Shown: positions 35,651 through 49,468 of the stretch, in pieces
Layout of the letters: every line of letters starts with the position of its first letter
How positions within the stretch are numbered: the stretch's first letter is position 1
Source: Scortum barcoo
Lineage: Eukaryota > Chordata > Actinopteri > Centrarchiformes > Terapontidae
Assembly (NCBI GenBank): GCA_023238725.1
Contig: CM041551.1
Location: 10,839,759 to 10,903,758 of the forward strand
DNA length: 64,000 bases
Direction: 5' to 3'
The notes under the pieces: generated by a model
Databases searched by the model: none
Seen by the model: only the letters and a program-made list of their open reading frames with translations
What the model was told of the DNA's origin: nothing
Translations under genes and position numbers: made by a program

Positions 35651-36499
35651 TGCACTCTTGGTCTTCTGTCTTGGTCCAAACAAGGTGACCTCAGTTGTTT
35701 TGCACTGCACCCCCCTTTGTGAGGCTTGAACCCGCTGCGGCAGGTGGCATCCCTTGTAAGAATTTACAGCTTGGTTCTTCTGGTTCAATGCAAACAAACC
35801 AAGTTTTATGGAGCAAATACTGAGAGGTCATGGTCCCTGCAGTTTGATTGTACCATTACAGAGGAACATGGCTTCATTCATCCTGTGGTACCTGTGAGAT
35901 GTTTTCAGAAATTCCAGACTACATTTTTCCAGGCATGTTAACTCTATGACATCATGAGAAACAATAATATCTATTCATGTATTTGCCCTCCCATTTATTA
36001 GATTTCATGTTTTAGAGACAGCCAAAGACAACATCAGTGTTTTCTACAGTGACCCGTTTTTTGCATTATGTCACAATACTTTTGCTTTGCCTTGCAATAC
36101 ATTTTGCATTCCACCCTGTAGCACTTTAGTCCAAGCATGAGCCATACTTACACATACACAGCCATAGCTTCAACCACTACAGCAAGGTAGAGCAACTGCA
36201 GCTGTATTCACAGTATGCTGCCAAAGCTTGGCCTTTTAAAAGGAATAGTTAGCAATAATTGCAGAAAGTAAAGGGTCTCTGCAGTGTCTGAGTGTTTCCC
36301 TAAATTGGCAATATCTTATAAAGTGGACTGGATCAGCACAGCAGCTGAGGATGCAAAACGTAATATGAGTTAACACAAAAGTTACTGCAACAAATGCAAG
36401 ATTTATTAAAAGGTAATGCAAAAGTAGTTCCAGGGAACATTAAAGGCGTTCAGAAAAAACACAATTTTTGCATAATTTATCAGTTAATAACACTGTCTT

Positions 36500-36700
36500 G
36501 AATGGTTGGACCTTTTAATTTTGCTGATCCCCTGACTTTTCCTCTGGCACCAGAAATTGGGTTGACCTTTTGTGATTTTGAGTGAAACCTCGACTATGGA
36601 TGGATTGCCAGGAAATACTGAACTTTGGTGATCACTTAACTTTGGATCTAGTGCCATCATCAAGTTAAAATTTTAATTTAAAACGATTCCTGGCTGTCTC
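36500..36700 (-). repeat. Dispersed repeat family B, copy 1 (inverse orientation)
   Basis: It contains CCCCTGACTTTTCCTCTGGC, TTTGGTGATCACTTAACTTT and TAGTGCCATCATCAAGTTAA. This corresponds to the reverse complement of blocks in copies 2 and 3 (44150-44345 and 49075-49400). It is a common degenerate repeat of teleost genomes, of unknown class. Boundaries are approximate. Confidence 0.45.
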
Positions 36701-39700
36701 AACTGTACATTGTGTTTAATGCTAATTAGCAAATGTTTATGTGCTTCACACTCCTTAAGAGTAAAAAACCTGACTCTGCTGACTCTTAATCTATCCTCAC
36801 ACTGACAGAATTGAACATTAAAACATCTTTTGTTGCTTTGATCAATAACTAAACTAATCCTGCTAACACCTCATGCCAGTTAGTCCAGGTTTGTGGTAAA
36901 CAGGAAATAATTATTAAAATATTATTTCCATTTTTTTTTATTGGTGTTGGCAATACTCTTATGATCATCCAAATCCATGAAAACTCTAAAACCAACAAGG
37001 CTGTAGTCCATCAGTCCTTCCAAACTGTCTTTACTGTGGCAAAATATTGGTTACCATTGAAGACCTACCTAGGCTCCATCTAGATCATTTCCAAAAACAG
37101 CTGGGCACTGTAGGTTTTTTGCAAACGTTACTCAAACAGGAAAGAAAGATGCATGTGTAGGGGACTATTTTCTGCTGTGGATTAATACACATACATTACA
37201 TTAGAGAGTATTTCATGCCATGCCAGGCCATCATGCCATGTATTTGGAATTGGCGCCAAATAAATTTTGATGGCCATGTTTGTTGTAATGACAGAAAATG
37301 CCATCCAGTGCAATAGTGTGGCTCACTGATGTGTTTCTGTGGCATGGAGGAATAAGCTACTTCATTAACGAGAGAGCTGAGGGTGTTGAAAGCTTGTAAG
37401 AGTGATGGGGGTTGATAGCGTATTGTATTTTCAATTCCTCATAAAAAATCAATCATCCCTTTCATTAGTCATGTTTGTGTAGACAGGTTCCTTCCCTCTT
37501 CCAATTTCTGCTGTTTACATGAATATGAACTAGAGTAGAATATAATCAACATCGTCTTGAACCCGGGTTAAAATTTCTAATATTAATGAACTCTGTCAAA
37601 CTCTCATTCAAAACCTTACATTACATGAGTAAAGTTTTGTAATTCTATGCTGTTGAATCTTCCCACATAGTAAACTTTCTCTTTGTTTCCATAAACCTTT
37701 GACCCATGTGGCGTAAATATGCGGGTGTGTGTCTGGCCGTTGTTGATTGTTGTGGTGGTTTTAACTTGCTTTGCTTCAGCAAGTGTTTTGACTCTTCTCC
37801 GCAGCTTGGTAGCGTTCCCATTCATTTCTCCCGACTCGCCTCGATTCTCACGGTAATCCTTTCTGCCAAATAGTTTCACCCACTACAGACAGAGGTCTAA
37901 TCAGCTGGAAACTCCCGACCCAATCTGAAGCCACCCTATGCATGCACATGTATAGATTATTAGATGATTGGCCCTTCCACTCGCACACAGTCTGCGGTGT
38001 ATGCAAATGATCGCTTTGTTTCTAGAAAACAACACACTATTACTTCACTTCCTATCAAGTCTTCCAGGTTTTTGACCTATTTATTAGACTGGCGGCAGAT
38101 ATTCACATGTTTCTCTGCAGTAGTAAAGAACATCCAAAGTTCGTCATATCAGACGAGGAGGAAGCTGAGCCAGATCACTACGAGTACCATCCAAAAGTCA
38201 TCATTATTTTTCAAGTCACTGTTATATAACTAAAAGATCGCTCTTATAATTTAGCCCTGTACCTGACCGGAGAAGCATGCTTAGTTATGTTTTATGTATC
38301 AGCTTTTGCCTTTGATGTGCTTTTAACCTTTTAATGTGTTATCAATGTATTCCAGGTGCTGTTTAGTGAAGTGGTGTCATTTTGCACTTATGTTGTACCT
38401 ACTTCCCTTTAAACTTCCTGGCCTTTATTAATGATTGGATACCTGCTTTCTCCAGAATTTATTGTGACTTTTAGCCTATCGCAGCAGTGCATTGCAAGTC
38501 TGACAGGTTAGATTATCTTGTAAGACTAGCTGTACATATACTTTGCTGCTCCCATATGACAACATTAGCTTTATTCATTCCCAAACACCCACTTAAATCT
38601 AGCGAAGTAGTCATGAAACAGCTGCTTATTCACACAATCAAGCCCAATATTTACTCTCCTTTTAGCCCCATTGTTTTAACTTAAGCAGCTAAAGGCAGCG
38701 CTCTTTTCGTTAGCTAGTAGCTAAAGTCTCTGCTGTTTCGTGATGGGCAGGTAGCACACAGTCGGTATTTAACAATGTTAGCCACTACCTGGTCAACAAA
38801 ATATCTGGTTTGATTTTTAGCAACTGAATTCTCCATTCTATTAACCAGCTAGTCAATAACATGGTTTTCTGGCTGTTCTGGCTTGGCAGGTAGCATAGAG
38901 TTTGTTTACCAGTGTATTTGCCGTAGACTGTGTAAAATAAGTAGAGGTAGCCATGCCAAATGACAAATGGGAACATGATATACTAAATGAACCTCATACT
39001 GTATTGAAAAAGACTTGAAAGTAGTGATTGAGACTAAACTAAACTCAGGAAAATGTTTCCTGAGGTAATAAATCAAGTGAGAAGTAGAGTCATTTTCTAA
39101 TAGACTTATATACAATCAGATATCTTTTTGCCACCAGGCTGTTTGCCCCTCACTGGCCATTATAAAGAACATAGATTTAAGGTACTTTCACATTTCTTTC
39201 ATTTTTTATATTCAAGAGCTATGGTTTTTGCTGAAAACAGCCCCCAGCTATGGCTGAAAAATATGTTAATGAGAGCATTTCTTTTACATTACACATACTA
39301 ATTAGATGAATTTAAAAATAAAGCTATTGATTAGACCAACTTTAAGGTAATGTATCCTGTATAGCTGTTTGTAACATAGTGTTAGTGTTTAGTGCCGGAC
39401 TTTCCCTTTATACACCCTTCTGAGACGACATAGCATTCGTAGTCCATCTTCCCAGAGCTGTGCAGCTTGTTGTGACAGAAATTGCTTGTTATCAACCAGG
39501 AAATTTGTCTGGGTCTTGCTAGGTCCTGGATTGGTCAGCCCTGGGCCAAAACAAATCCAACCAGCTGCTGGATTTCTGCTCCGGTTTGATAGGCAGTGAG
39601 CGCGTAAGATGTATCCCAGCATCCCCAAGCCAATGCACATTTCCTGTCCCTGTTTCCTGCTGAATATCAAAGTGCTATGGAGACTCATCAGGAGACACTG

Positions 39701-41519
39701 CCGCTGCACAAGTGGTCAGTTTTCCCATGAGCTGCACATGGTTACAATTAGTGCAAGGTCCTTTGTCGTCTTATTGTCTGTTTTTATTGCCTTTAACCAG
39801 ATGAGCATCATCTCAGGCTAGAGACTGAAATTGAGGCCACAGAAGGAATGAAAGTAGAGCTAACCTAAAGTGCAGATACTTTGCTTTCTGGGATTGCTGG
39901 CAAAGGAAACCCTAGAATTTGTAGACCTTGGAACAGCAACGTGAATGTATTGAAAAACTTACAGCTGTCAGTTCGATGAAAGCGAATTCACAGCGGTAGG
40001 ATTCAGTGAAATATGAAAAGGCAGAGAATTTAAAGCCACGCTCATTTTTCATTGCACTAAATCAAACCGTGTCTGTCATTTTATAAGCTGATATTTGTCC
40101 AAAAATGACAAAAAAAGAAGGAGAAAAAAAAAACTTATGGTGATTTCGTTGACAGATGTGAAATAGTGATTTCCTTTCCTTCCAGCAAAAATATCCACAA
40201 CTGTCCTCATCCTCACAGCTCGTCGAGGAGTCTGATGCTATGACTGCTCCTGCCCCACCCTACAACACACACACACACAAACACACACCTTACAACTTAT
40301 TTACATTGTGTATGTCTTTATGTTGCATTATTCATTTTGTAACATAGCCTTTAATTTTAGACAGTGCTTGAATACTTAAGTTTGAACTTTGAAAAAAATG
40401 TAGGAGCCTAATAAATGTAAATGTAAAATACTACAGGATCTTACTCCACTATATATAATAAACCCTTAACCTCCTATGTTGTGTTCTCAGCAGGTGGCCC
40501 TTTTCATTAGTCCCAGAACTAAGATAAAGTCCTGAAAAAATCGTGCTTTTTCGTTCAAATAAACTCTCAGCTGCCATTTGAGAAGCTGGTTCTTTTATGA
40601 TCTTTACGTCTAAACTCCAAAATGCATTCACTCTCTCTATATGCCTGTACATAAACCTTTATTTGAACTAAACACAGCCTTTTTAATACTGGAACATGGT
40701 AAGGCAGTTCAGCTAAGATTAATTAAGGCTTTGTCAGTTTAGTGAATTGGTCACAGGATCCAGCAGTCCTCATAGCACTAAAGGCTATTATGCTCTATTG
40801 AGATGTTCTGTATATGGATCCTGCTAACTGTTTTCTTGTTCTCCTGAGACACATCACTACAGTATACCGCCTGTCATAAAGGGTATATCAAGGTGAAGTG
40901 AAGTTAAGCCTTGGCCTGAGGGACAGTCTGCCGGTCTACCGCTGTCTGCCACGTGCCCTGCTGGCTCCTCCTCCTCAGGTTAGAGGCTCATGTGCTGCTC
41001 TTCTCTCTGTGTGTCTGGAAGAGCTCTGCATCCTCCATATTTCAAGTTTCCCTGCACACTCCCCTCTCTGAGCCTCCTGTCCCAGTGTCTCACAGCACAT
41101 CCTTCAAGATTCCCAGGGCACTGACCCTTCCCTCTACCCCACCTACCTGGCACCTTGGACTCGGTACAATGTGAAGAATTGACTGTTCCTTGGATGCATT
41201 TTATTGGACTTTTTAATACTGGGTTAGGCGGATCTCTTTTTGAATTTCCTTTCCTGAGGTTTTTTTTTCTTTATGCATCCAGTCAATTTCACCAGGATGA
41301 CACACTCAACAGTGCTTTCCAATGCATGCTCTCATCACGTGCTAAGTTGGTTTGAAAAATTTTTCCCCATCTTTTCAGACAGCTTGTTGGGAGCCGTTCC
41401 TGTTGTGGGCCTGTAAAGCCCAGTCTGTATGTGAACAGCGGAAACGGGGGGGAAAGTCTGTCCAAACATTCATAAGTACACTCCTCCACATCTAAAGCTT
41501 ACAAATGAACTCATTATAT

Positions 41520-41650
41520 CTCATTTGTTTCATATGTACCTAAACCAAAACTGATGTGTAAAAACAACACATTGTGGGTTTAAGCTGCTGGACTATTTCT
41601 TGGCCGGGCGTAGTTACTTCCTAAACATTTTCCCAAATTGTCAAACATTT
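41520..41650 (+). repeat. Dispersed repeat family C, fragment
   Basis: The block GCTGGACTATTTCTTGGCCG, followed by CGTAGTTACTTCC, belongs by recall to the 3' part of the same fish repeat as 31310-31840. It is a fragment only. Confidence 0.35.
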
Positions 41651-44149
41651 CCTTAAACTGGTCATGGTTGAGTAGGAAAAAGTGACTAAAGCAAAAAAAA
41701 ATTATAAATGCTAAAAAGCTAAAAAAAAATTACACAATTGACTGTCACAGTATTCCACTGATCTACAGGTCAGCGGTAACGCGCCAAATATGCTGCAATG
41801 CACCAGCAATAAACATGGATGTATACAGTGCAGGATTTAAAATATTGCTTTTATTTGTCAGATCTCAAGGATTCACACAGTATGTTTTGGTGAGTAAGAT
41901 TGAAAGTGAAGATAAGGTGCACAAAATAACTCAACAGGGTGCCTTTGAGTTGAGTTTAACTAAGTTTCCTACTATGAGATACAATCTCTTTTTCCTCCTT
42001 CACATGAATTCTTTGATGGTGTGAAACCATCTCTCCTATCCGTTAAGGTCATGTTTTTATTCTCGCACACTGTTCACAGTGACTGCCATTCCCATCAGCT
42101 AGCGTTACACCTCTTCCCCTATATTGTTATTGCTGGACGGACCACGGCGCAGCAGAGTAGCTGAGTGTCCTTCTGAGGTATTTCTCAGCACCGTTGTAAT
42201 GACAAACCTTTCTCTGCCCTCTGACCCACAGAGCTCAGTCCCCGGACACACAGTAGCAGAGTGATTCCAGATGGAGGGAGTCTGTGGTAGGAAAAGGCTT
42301 CGCTGTTAGAGCTTCATCGCCACAATTTCAGGTTTCGATCACATTCCAGGCTCGGCCAATCCCAGTAAAACCAGTGACCAAAGAAGTTATGAATATGGAT
42401 CCAGATTTTTGCCTTTAACAGTTTCTTTAAAAATAACTGTTTCCAAATTCACTGTGACCTGTTTGATTGATGCAGACTTGGAGACAATCAAATCTATTAC
42501 TTAAAACCAGGTGTTATATGTAAGAGAGCCTATTTTTCGCTTCCTCTCTTAAAGCTTTATAGCTTCTGTGAAAGTCATTGCAATCTATGTGCGATGCGCT
42601 GTGTGTTTAAGCAGAGGTAGTGAGTCCACGCTATCAAATGACTTCTCACCCAGTTACATTTCCCCTGTGCCAATAGCACAGTCTGTGAACTTTCCCCAAA
42701 ACCCAGTCCAACAAGTGTGGATACGCTAATGGTATAAACAAGCCCATCAATAAGAAAAACAGGTGCTCTCGCTCGAATGCGCTCCATTCACATGTCAGGA
42801 TTGCGGTCGGTGGGAGAAAGAGGCGGCCCCGACCCCAGTCACCTTTGGGAGGAAGAGACATATCCAAAAAAGCTTTAGTCACTGTAAAAAACAAATAACA
42901 GTCCCGCCTGTGATCATTCAATCTGGAGCAGCATTCGTCTTGCTCATTCTCTCATGTTTGGCTGGAGAAACCACCGGGGTCTTTTTTGGATGGTGTCAAC
43001 TGCTGCAAGGGCGCATATGCTCAACAAATTATGTAATATTACCAACTCTTAAAATCCACCGGTGAGATCAGTTGGCAAAATTGCCTTTTCTTTTCTGAGT
43101 CACCAACATTTCCATGAATCAGACACCAGCTGGGTTACTTTTCAGATTCTGGGAGGGCTGAGCCATCTCAGTTGGGTACATATTTGAAGTAAATGTTGAA
43201 AAATGGGAAGATTATAACTCACATGTCTGTACCGCAGCCAGTTAGCTTATCTTAGCCTGTAAAACTACATGTAGTTTTTACATGTTGTTTTATGTGTGGA
43301 TTAGGAAAAACAGTTATAATGTGTTAATTCATGAGGCATATTTTGGACGTTGGAAAGAGCCAGACTCACTGTGTCCCTTGAGAGTATCAATGTTGTCATC
43401 GAACTATTGACAAGAAAGCAAATACTTCGCCAAATCTCAAACTGCTCCTCCAGAGTTAGACTATATGAAGTTTTCAGAAATGTCATGACTTTAAACAGCA
43501 GCAAAACTCTTCCTCAGTTATCCCATCTCATCTTGTTTTGTAGCCAACATGAATCTCATCATAATTATCTCAGTCTGCAGTCTGCGAGGGCTTTAACTGT
43601 GATGAAAAGACCTGGGCGGTGTGGTATGCTAATCTCTCTGTTAGAATTTGTTTCGCCCGGGGCATTGCAGCTTAATTAATTTTAAAACATTATTGCAAGC
43701 CGAGTTCATGCAGTGTGACAGTAGAGGAGGGGGAGCGATGGAGAAACTGTAGCTAATGTGCCCTGATTGATTTAGCCATGGTATATTCCATCAAGATATA
43801 TTATAATAACGTGAATCGTATGTATGGAAATCAGAGGAAGTTCTTTTGAAGATGACGTCAGCTACACTAGTATCTAAAGCTCTCTCTACCTATCTTTACT
43901 TTAATACTAGATTTTGAGTTCAATACTAAATGTTCATAGTGATGATTCCAACATACTGATGTTTAGTGTTTAATGTTAAGTATAACTCTTACCATGTTCA
44001 TCACTTGTGCTGATATTTGTCATAAACAGCATTGAATAAATTGGCTATTTGAGCTCATAGTGGCCCTAGATTGAAATTAAAATGACCAAACTTATTACAG
44101 TTCAACTCAAAGGTCAAATAGAGGAACAGCTGAATGAGATTTTACGGTA

Positions 44150-44284
44150 GTCCGTTCAATACTACATCTCACTCAAACCATAAATGCCAATCTGCTGGTG
44201 GTGCCAGTGGAAAGGTCAAGGCATCACGAAAGTAACTTGTAACTTTCTCCGTTTAAACATCTGTACAAAATTTCATGGCAGTCC

Positions 44285-44327
<43 letters not shown>

Positions 44328-44345
44328 CTGTGTAAGCATTTTCTA
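44150..44345 (+). repeat. Dispersed repeat family B, copy 2, with (TA)n
   Basis: It has CTGGTGGTGCCAGTGGAAAG, GGTCAAGGCATCACGAAAGT and ACAAAATTTCATGGCAGTCC, immediately followed by a 40-bp (TA)n run at 44286-44325. The blocks match copy 3 in order. The TA expansion may have grown from the repeat's own sequence. Confidence 0.45.
44286..44325. repeat. (TA)n microsatellite
   Basis: Perfect 40-bp TA run at the right end of dispersed repeat family B, copy 2. Confidence 0.95.
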
Positions 44346-45127
44346 AATTATCTTTTTGCTACCAGCAAGAAGTTATTTCTGACCTCTTACCCCTCAGATT
44401 AGTTGATCCTACAAATGTGGTGCAAAATCTGGAAAGTGTAGACACCACAGTATGTAAACACAGGCCAACTGTACATAAATATCTCAATTTAGCATTCAGC
44501 TGCATCCAAGTGGCATCTAAGTGGGAATCCACAGGCTGCCGCAGTGTGTTTTAACTGGAAGACTTTGAGCTCTAGATTTGCCTCAAATCCCCTCCAGCTT
44601 GGACACAGAGGCAACCTTTACACCAAGCACCGCCGGGTGAGAAATGGATTATTTAATAAAGCTTTCTTTACTTTGCATATGCTTTCTATCCAAGATTGTT
44701 CCAGGCTCAGAGATAACGCTGTAGTATGGGAAAGAGTCAGATGCTGTCTAGTGACTTGTTTGGATTTGGTTTGAAGTGCAATAAATTGGGAATTTCCAGC
44801 CTTCCAAAATTTGTGAGTTTTCTTTGTGTTAGTCTCCCTCATTCTGAGACTTTTAGTCATTTGTACAGAGTGTAACATATTCATCATATGGAGTGAAGAA
44901 AAATTAGATGTCTGTCCAACAAAAGCAAAGTCAATCCCTGTGCCAGCTGAAGAGGGACCTGGTCTGGTCTTCTTCCATCACTCTCATTTATAGAACTGTC
45001 ATGGAAAAATAACTGAAATGGTAAATCTGCTGCCGTCACATCACTGTGCTGAGACGAAGAATGACAATGGGTTTTGTTTTTTTTTTTCTCAAATGCTTTA
45101 AAAGAATCTCAAAAGTTGCATCTTAAA

Positions 45128-45370
45128 GGTTTAAAGGAATAGTGTAGGGACACTTTAGGAAACAGGCTCATTTGATTTGCTTTTTTTTTTGTTTGTTTAG
45201 AGGTAGATAAGATGGATGTCAGGCTCATGGTTGCATGGTCAACATGAAGCTGGAGTCAGAATTAGCATAAAGACTTGAAACGGGATAACAGCTAACCTCC
45301 AAAGGCAACATTATCCATCTATCTGCACCTTTAAAACTCACCAATTAACACGTTAAATCTGAAACGTGGG
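45128..45370 (+). repeat. Dispersed repeat family C, copy 2
   Basis: It shows TTTAAAGGAATAGTGTAGGG, ATGAAGCTGGAGTCAGAATT, AGCATAAAGACTTGAAACGG and CACCAATTAACACGTTAAAT, the ordered blocks of the family seen at 31310. It is diverged and has no coding capacity. Confidence 0.45.
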
Positions 45371-47504
45371 CAGTCATCAATTAGAAAACCTAACTTTTTG
45401 AAAATTCAAGTTTATCACCCAACAGCACTGGAAACAGTAACCATCCTTCAAGTGCACTAAGCCTCGACTTGTCGGTCCATCTCTCCTCAGCATGTGCAGT
45501 GTCAGTGAGGTGACCCATGTCATCAAGAACAGGCTAAGGAAACACATTCCTGGAACTCAACCATATGTGGAGGAAAAGCAGTGGGTGGTAGTGACGTAAA
45601 ACATGCTCAAAGAACATACTATTAAGGCCCCCAAACAACATTCCCTTCTCCTCTGCTTTCTCTCTTATCCCAGCCTCGCAGGTTGGACATAACGGGCAGC
45701 ACTTTAAGCATAAAATAGTTTGCAAATACCTCTAAATGGCAATAAAAGAAGGCTTTACGCATGTTTGGGTTAGCTGACATGTGAAAAGTATTAGTGCAAG
45801 ATTTGTATCCTTTCCGTTCAGATTGCTTAACGCGGGATGTGTTGACTGCTCGTGTTTTTCTGCATCTGCTTCAGGCACATGGCTCAGAAAAGCGAAACAG
45901 GATGGACGTCACGGGTGTGAAACTGTGCTCACCTCGGCTCAACATCACGTGTCTTCCCAGCATAGCTTCATTGGCCAACAAGACAGATGCTGCACCCGGC
46001 CCTGAACATCATTTAGTTTTTGGGCATTTTCCCATAAGAACAATATTTTGATAACTGATAAGGAAAATGTGTCTTCACATGAAACGCAACTCCCTCACAA
46101 TTTCTGGTTAGTGAGCTTTTATTGAACCCAAGTGTGTTCATGACTGGTTCTTTTCCCAAATCTCGGCGATTCCCCACGGGGGTGGCTGGCGTAACTCTGC
46201 CAGTGTTATTACAAAGAGCCATTAGAGAGATGACGCAGCCTGGCACAACGACTGGTGTAGTAAAATACATGCAGTTCACAGAGGAGTTCACTCACACACA
46301 CACACACACACAGATCAGGGTACATTATGTAGAGTGAGAAAGGGAGATTGTTAAATAGGCCTGTGGGGATTGTTGGCAGAACCTCCTTAAGCAGAGGGGG
46401 AATGAAAATGGTTAGGTGTATGTGTGTGTGCATGCCTTTTGCTGTGTCCATGTACAAACTACCATGCTGGTTTATGAAACAATAAATTCCATCTAAGCAG
46501 ATTAATGACTTTATTGTAATTGTGACAGATATGAATAAAACATGAAACAGATTATTTAAAAAATATTTGTGAATAAGTGATGCTGATCCTTATCTGTGTG
46601 GGTTATTTGTGCGGCAATGTGTCTGTGATGCCTCTGGGCTCCACTAGGGAGAGTCGCGCTCCTCTCTCTCACTTACTGTAATCGAGATCGTTGAGAGATG
46701 AGAGCTGTGTGCTGGTTTCTTCATTCCTCTAATCCCACTGTCCCCCCTGTTCAAAACATTTACTCATTTAATCACTATAAACTTGTAAATCTAAGTTTGT
46801 CCCATGTCACTGTTGTTCAGTATTAGACACAGATGTGTGTTTCATTTTTGTATGTTGCCCAAAGGGTCTTTAGCTAACTCAATCCGTAGCTGGTAAAAAA
46901 GATAATTTAGTTGTTGAAACTGATTCTGAGACAGTGCATCTATAACGGTAAAAAACGTGGGCTTTTGTTTGCGTTGCATACAATCAATCCACAATGGAAT
47001 TGAGCAAAAGTTTGCTTTCCACTAACATGTGCTCTAAAGTATTCAAATCATGAAAAAAATGTTTTGAATGGGTTAAAATGATACTCTGTTAAACACTTTT
47101 AGATGTGAAAATACATGTAAAGGTCAATTAAAAAACTATAGAATATATATATATATATAAAAAAGCTATAATGAGTATTTCTGGAATCTGATTGCCCCTT
47201 TTATATATACACTTTCACATGACTCATCATTTAAAGAGGTTCGGTATCATCATCTCACCTCACTGTCTGAATTATTCTTTGTTTAAAGAAGTCTTTTCTG
47301 AGTATAAACCAAAATCATTTTAACAGTCATCATGGTTGTGTTTACAGTTCAAACTGGTTTATTGCATATTTATGACTTTTGAAGGCAATGCAATCCAATA
47401 GTGAAAGTACTGTTAGGGGAAATATTTGGACTTGGTCAATTATACATCCTTTATTGCAACAATTCAGTCACAAACTTTTCATTGAAGCCCATAATTACTT
47501 TTAA

Positions 47505-47931
47505 GTAAATGTCTCTTCATGTTTGTTAAGTTTTCACGTCTGTCATGTCTGTTTCCTGTTCTGGCGTGTCTGTTTTATTTTGAAAGTACTAATCTCTCCT
47601 CTCTCATTTCAGGTCCCTTTACTTCTGCTGCCATTGTGTGTTTTCCCGCCGTTGTGATTGTCTGCCCCTGCCCTGATTGTTTCCACCTGTTCCCCCATTG
47701 ACCTCACCTCATGTGTATATATTGTCTGCGTGTCCCATCTTGTTGCCAAATTGTAAAATGTGCATCCATGTGACTTGTCCTTGTCATGTCATTGATCCAG
47801 CCTGTACCAAACCAAGAAAACTCTGACCAAGAACTTTGCTCTAAGAATACTCTTTATTAAACATCTTAAAATCTTTGTCACGAGTTGTGTCCTGCATTTG
47901 GGTCTACCTGCCTGGTCCACGATCCGTAACA
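47505..47931 (+). mobile_element. LTR family A, copy 2 (diverged solo LTR)
   Basis: It aligns by eye along its length with 4079-4490: shared GTTTGTTAAGTTTTC, CTGATTGTTTCCACCTGTTC, TGTATATATTGTCTGCG, TTTATTAAA and CCTGCATTTGGGTC. It ends CCGTAACA. The 5' tip is diverged or trimmed and no target-site duplication was found. There is no adjacent internal region. Confidence 0.7.
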
Positions 47932-49074
47932 GGCGGTCTCTGTACACAGTGTGACCCCTCTGGCCTTTTCAATAGTGCTACGAACTCTTCCTTGAGAGAA
48001 AGTGAAACTCAGGACGCAGGCCATCGCTGAGGAAATTGTTATATTTGTACGGTAATAATCCATTTGCTAGGCCACTATGCTTGAGTGGAATGGAAATAAA
48101 ACTATCCAGCACAATACATCATCCAACCCAAAATCAAAATAATGGTTACCCACATGTTAGGCCAAATAAAGCCAAACACAGATTTAATTGCCTGATATGC
48201 AATCCCTCCTTTACCTCATTTTACCCCTCGGATGTCCAGTTCCTCAATAAGGATTCCCCCTCCAAGACAAAAATACCGTCCAACTGTGTAGGTGTTTCCT
48301 TTTGTTTATGCTGAGTTGGAGTTTCACCTCGTTCAGCTGATGATGGGATTTTTATTGCTGTGGCTTGCGCCCTGGCCCGCTGCTGTGGGCACAGCTGGTT
48401 AGTATGTCTCTGCAGTCTAGGTAAGCTGCAACACACAGGACCTGTGACAGCTGGCCTCAGGGACAGCGGTCGTGGCCTTTGTTGCGCTAAGTCTGGACTG
48501 GGATGGACAGAGCAGGGCAGGGCTGGGACAAGCAGTGGTCAGAAAGAGAATCTGTCTGCATTACTGAACTTAAAACTCCAGAGTGTGAGTTGTGGGGGAT
48601 TCATTGAATATACTTTTTTTTATATACTCTTTTATACAAAAGCCCCATTTCTCAGCAGTTCCTTCCTTCATAGTCATGCAGTCATCTCTGCTTGACCGTG
48701 CATATAATATGTACATATATACTGTATATGAAGCCAAAATATCCACAAAAATGTCATGAACAAAGCAAAAAGTCACACATGAAGACATGAAAATTGTCTC
48801 TTTCATTATGAATTAGGTGTGACAACAGCATTGATCACATGAAAACAGCTCATTTAATCTTTGATTAATATTATGCTCAACATTTTAGTTCAGTTTAAGC
48901 AATTCAAGCAACTTGCTTACAGCAAAGATTTTGGCATGGTTCGAGAGCAATTTAACACCAGAATTTAAAGCAGTGTTTTGCATGCTGAAAGGTTTAAGCC
49001 TATTTCACTTCTGAGGACACCCAACAGTGACTTTAAAGTACACCTTTAAATAACTGTAGCAAGCTAATGTCAGC

Positions 49075-49400
49075 AAAAGCAACATTCATTTCTATAATTA
49101 TCACCAAACTACAAGTACAGCTGAGGCTGATGGGAATGTCACATTTTGCAGGTCTGTTATACATTATTATACACACTAACTTCACTAACTACTAGCTTAA
49201 ATCAAATAAATTATTGGATTAACTGAAATTTTGACCTGATGATGACACCAGATGAAAATTCAGGGTATCACCAAAGTGACTCCAATTCTCCCCGGGGAGG
49301 ATGAATATTTGTGCCAAATTGTGTCAGTCTGTTCCGTAGCTGTCGAGACAATGTCAACCTCACCAAAGTCAGTATGCTTAATCCTTTTTTCATTTCATTT
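49075..49400 (+). repeat. Dispersed repeat family B, copy 3
   Basis: It shows CTGAGGCTGATGGGAATGTC, ATTTTGACCTGATGATGACA, GGTATCACCAAAGTGACTCC and GAGGATGAATATTTGTGCCA, the same ordered blocks as copy 2. It is followed by a telomere-like tract and the Tc1 element. Boundaries are approximate. Confidence 0.5.
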
Positions 49401-49437
49401 TCATTTCTGATTTCAACGCTTGAATTTGTTTTAGTTA

Positions 49438-49461
49438 GTTTAGGGTTAGGGTTAGGGTTAG
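49438..49461 (+). repeat. Short telomere-like (TTAGGG)n tract
   Basis: Three full TTAGGG units plus flanking partial units lie 7 bases left of the Tc1 target site. The tract is too short to call an interstitial telomere and could be chance or a small repair scar. Confidence 0.6.
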
Positions 49462-49468
49462 TAAAATA

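Larger units (their letters stand above)
28475..49074. other. Gene-free region upstream of pi15, first part
   Basis: No exon-like conserved protein sequence, tRNA or rRNA was seen on either strand. Apart from the repeats listed separately, the sequence is AT-rich and of high complexity. The longest open frames (for example 28938-29525) resemble nothing and follow local base composition. It may contain distal enhancers of pi15, which cannot be shown from one sequence. Confidence 0.6.
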
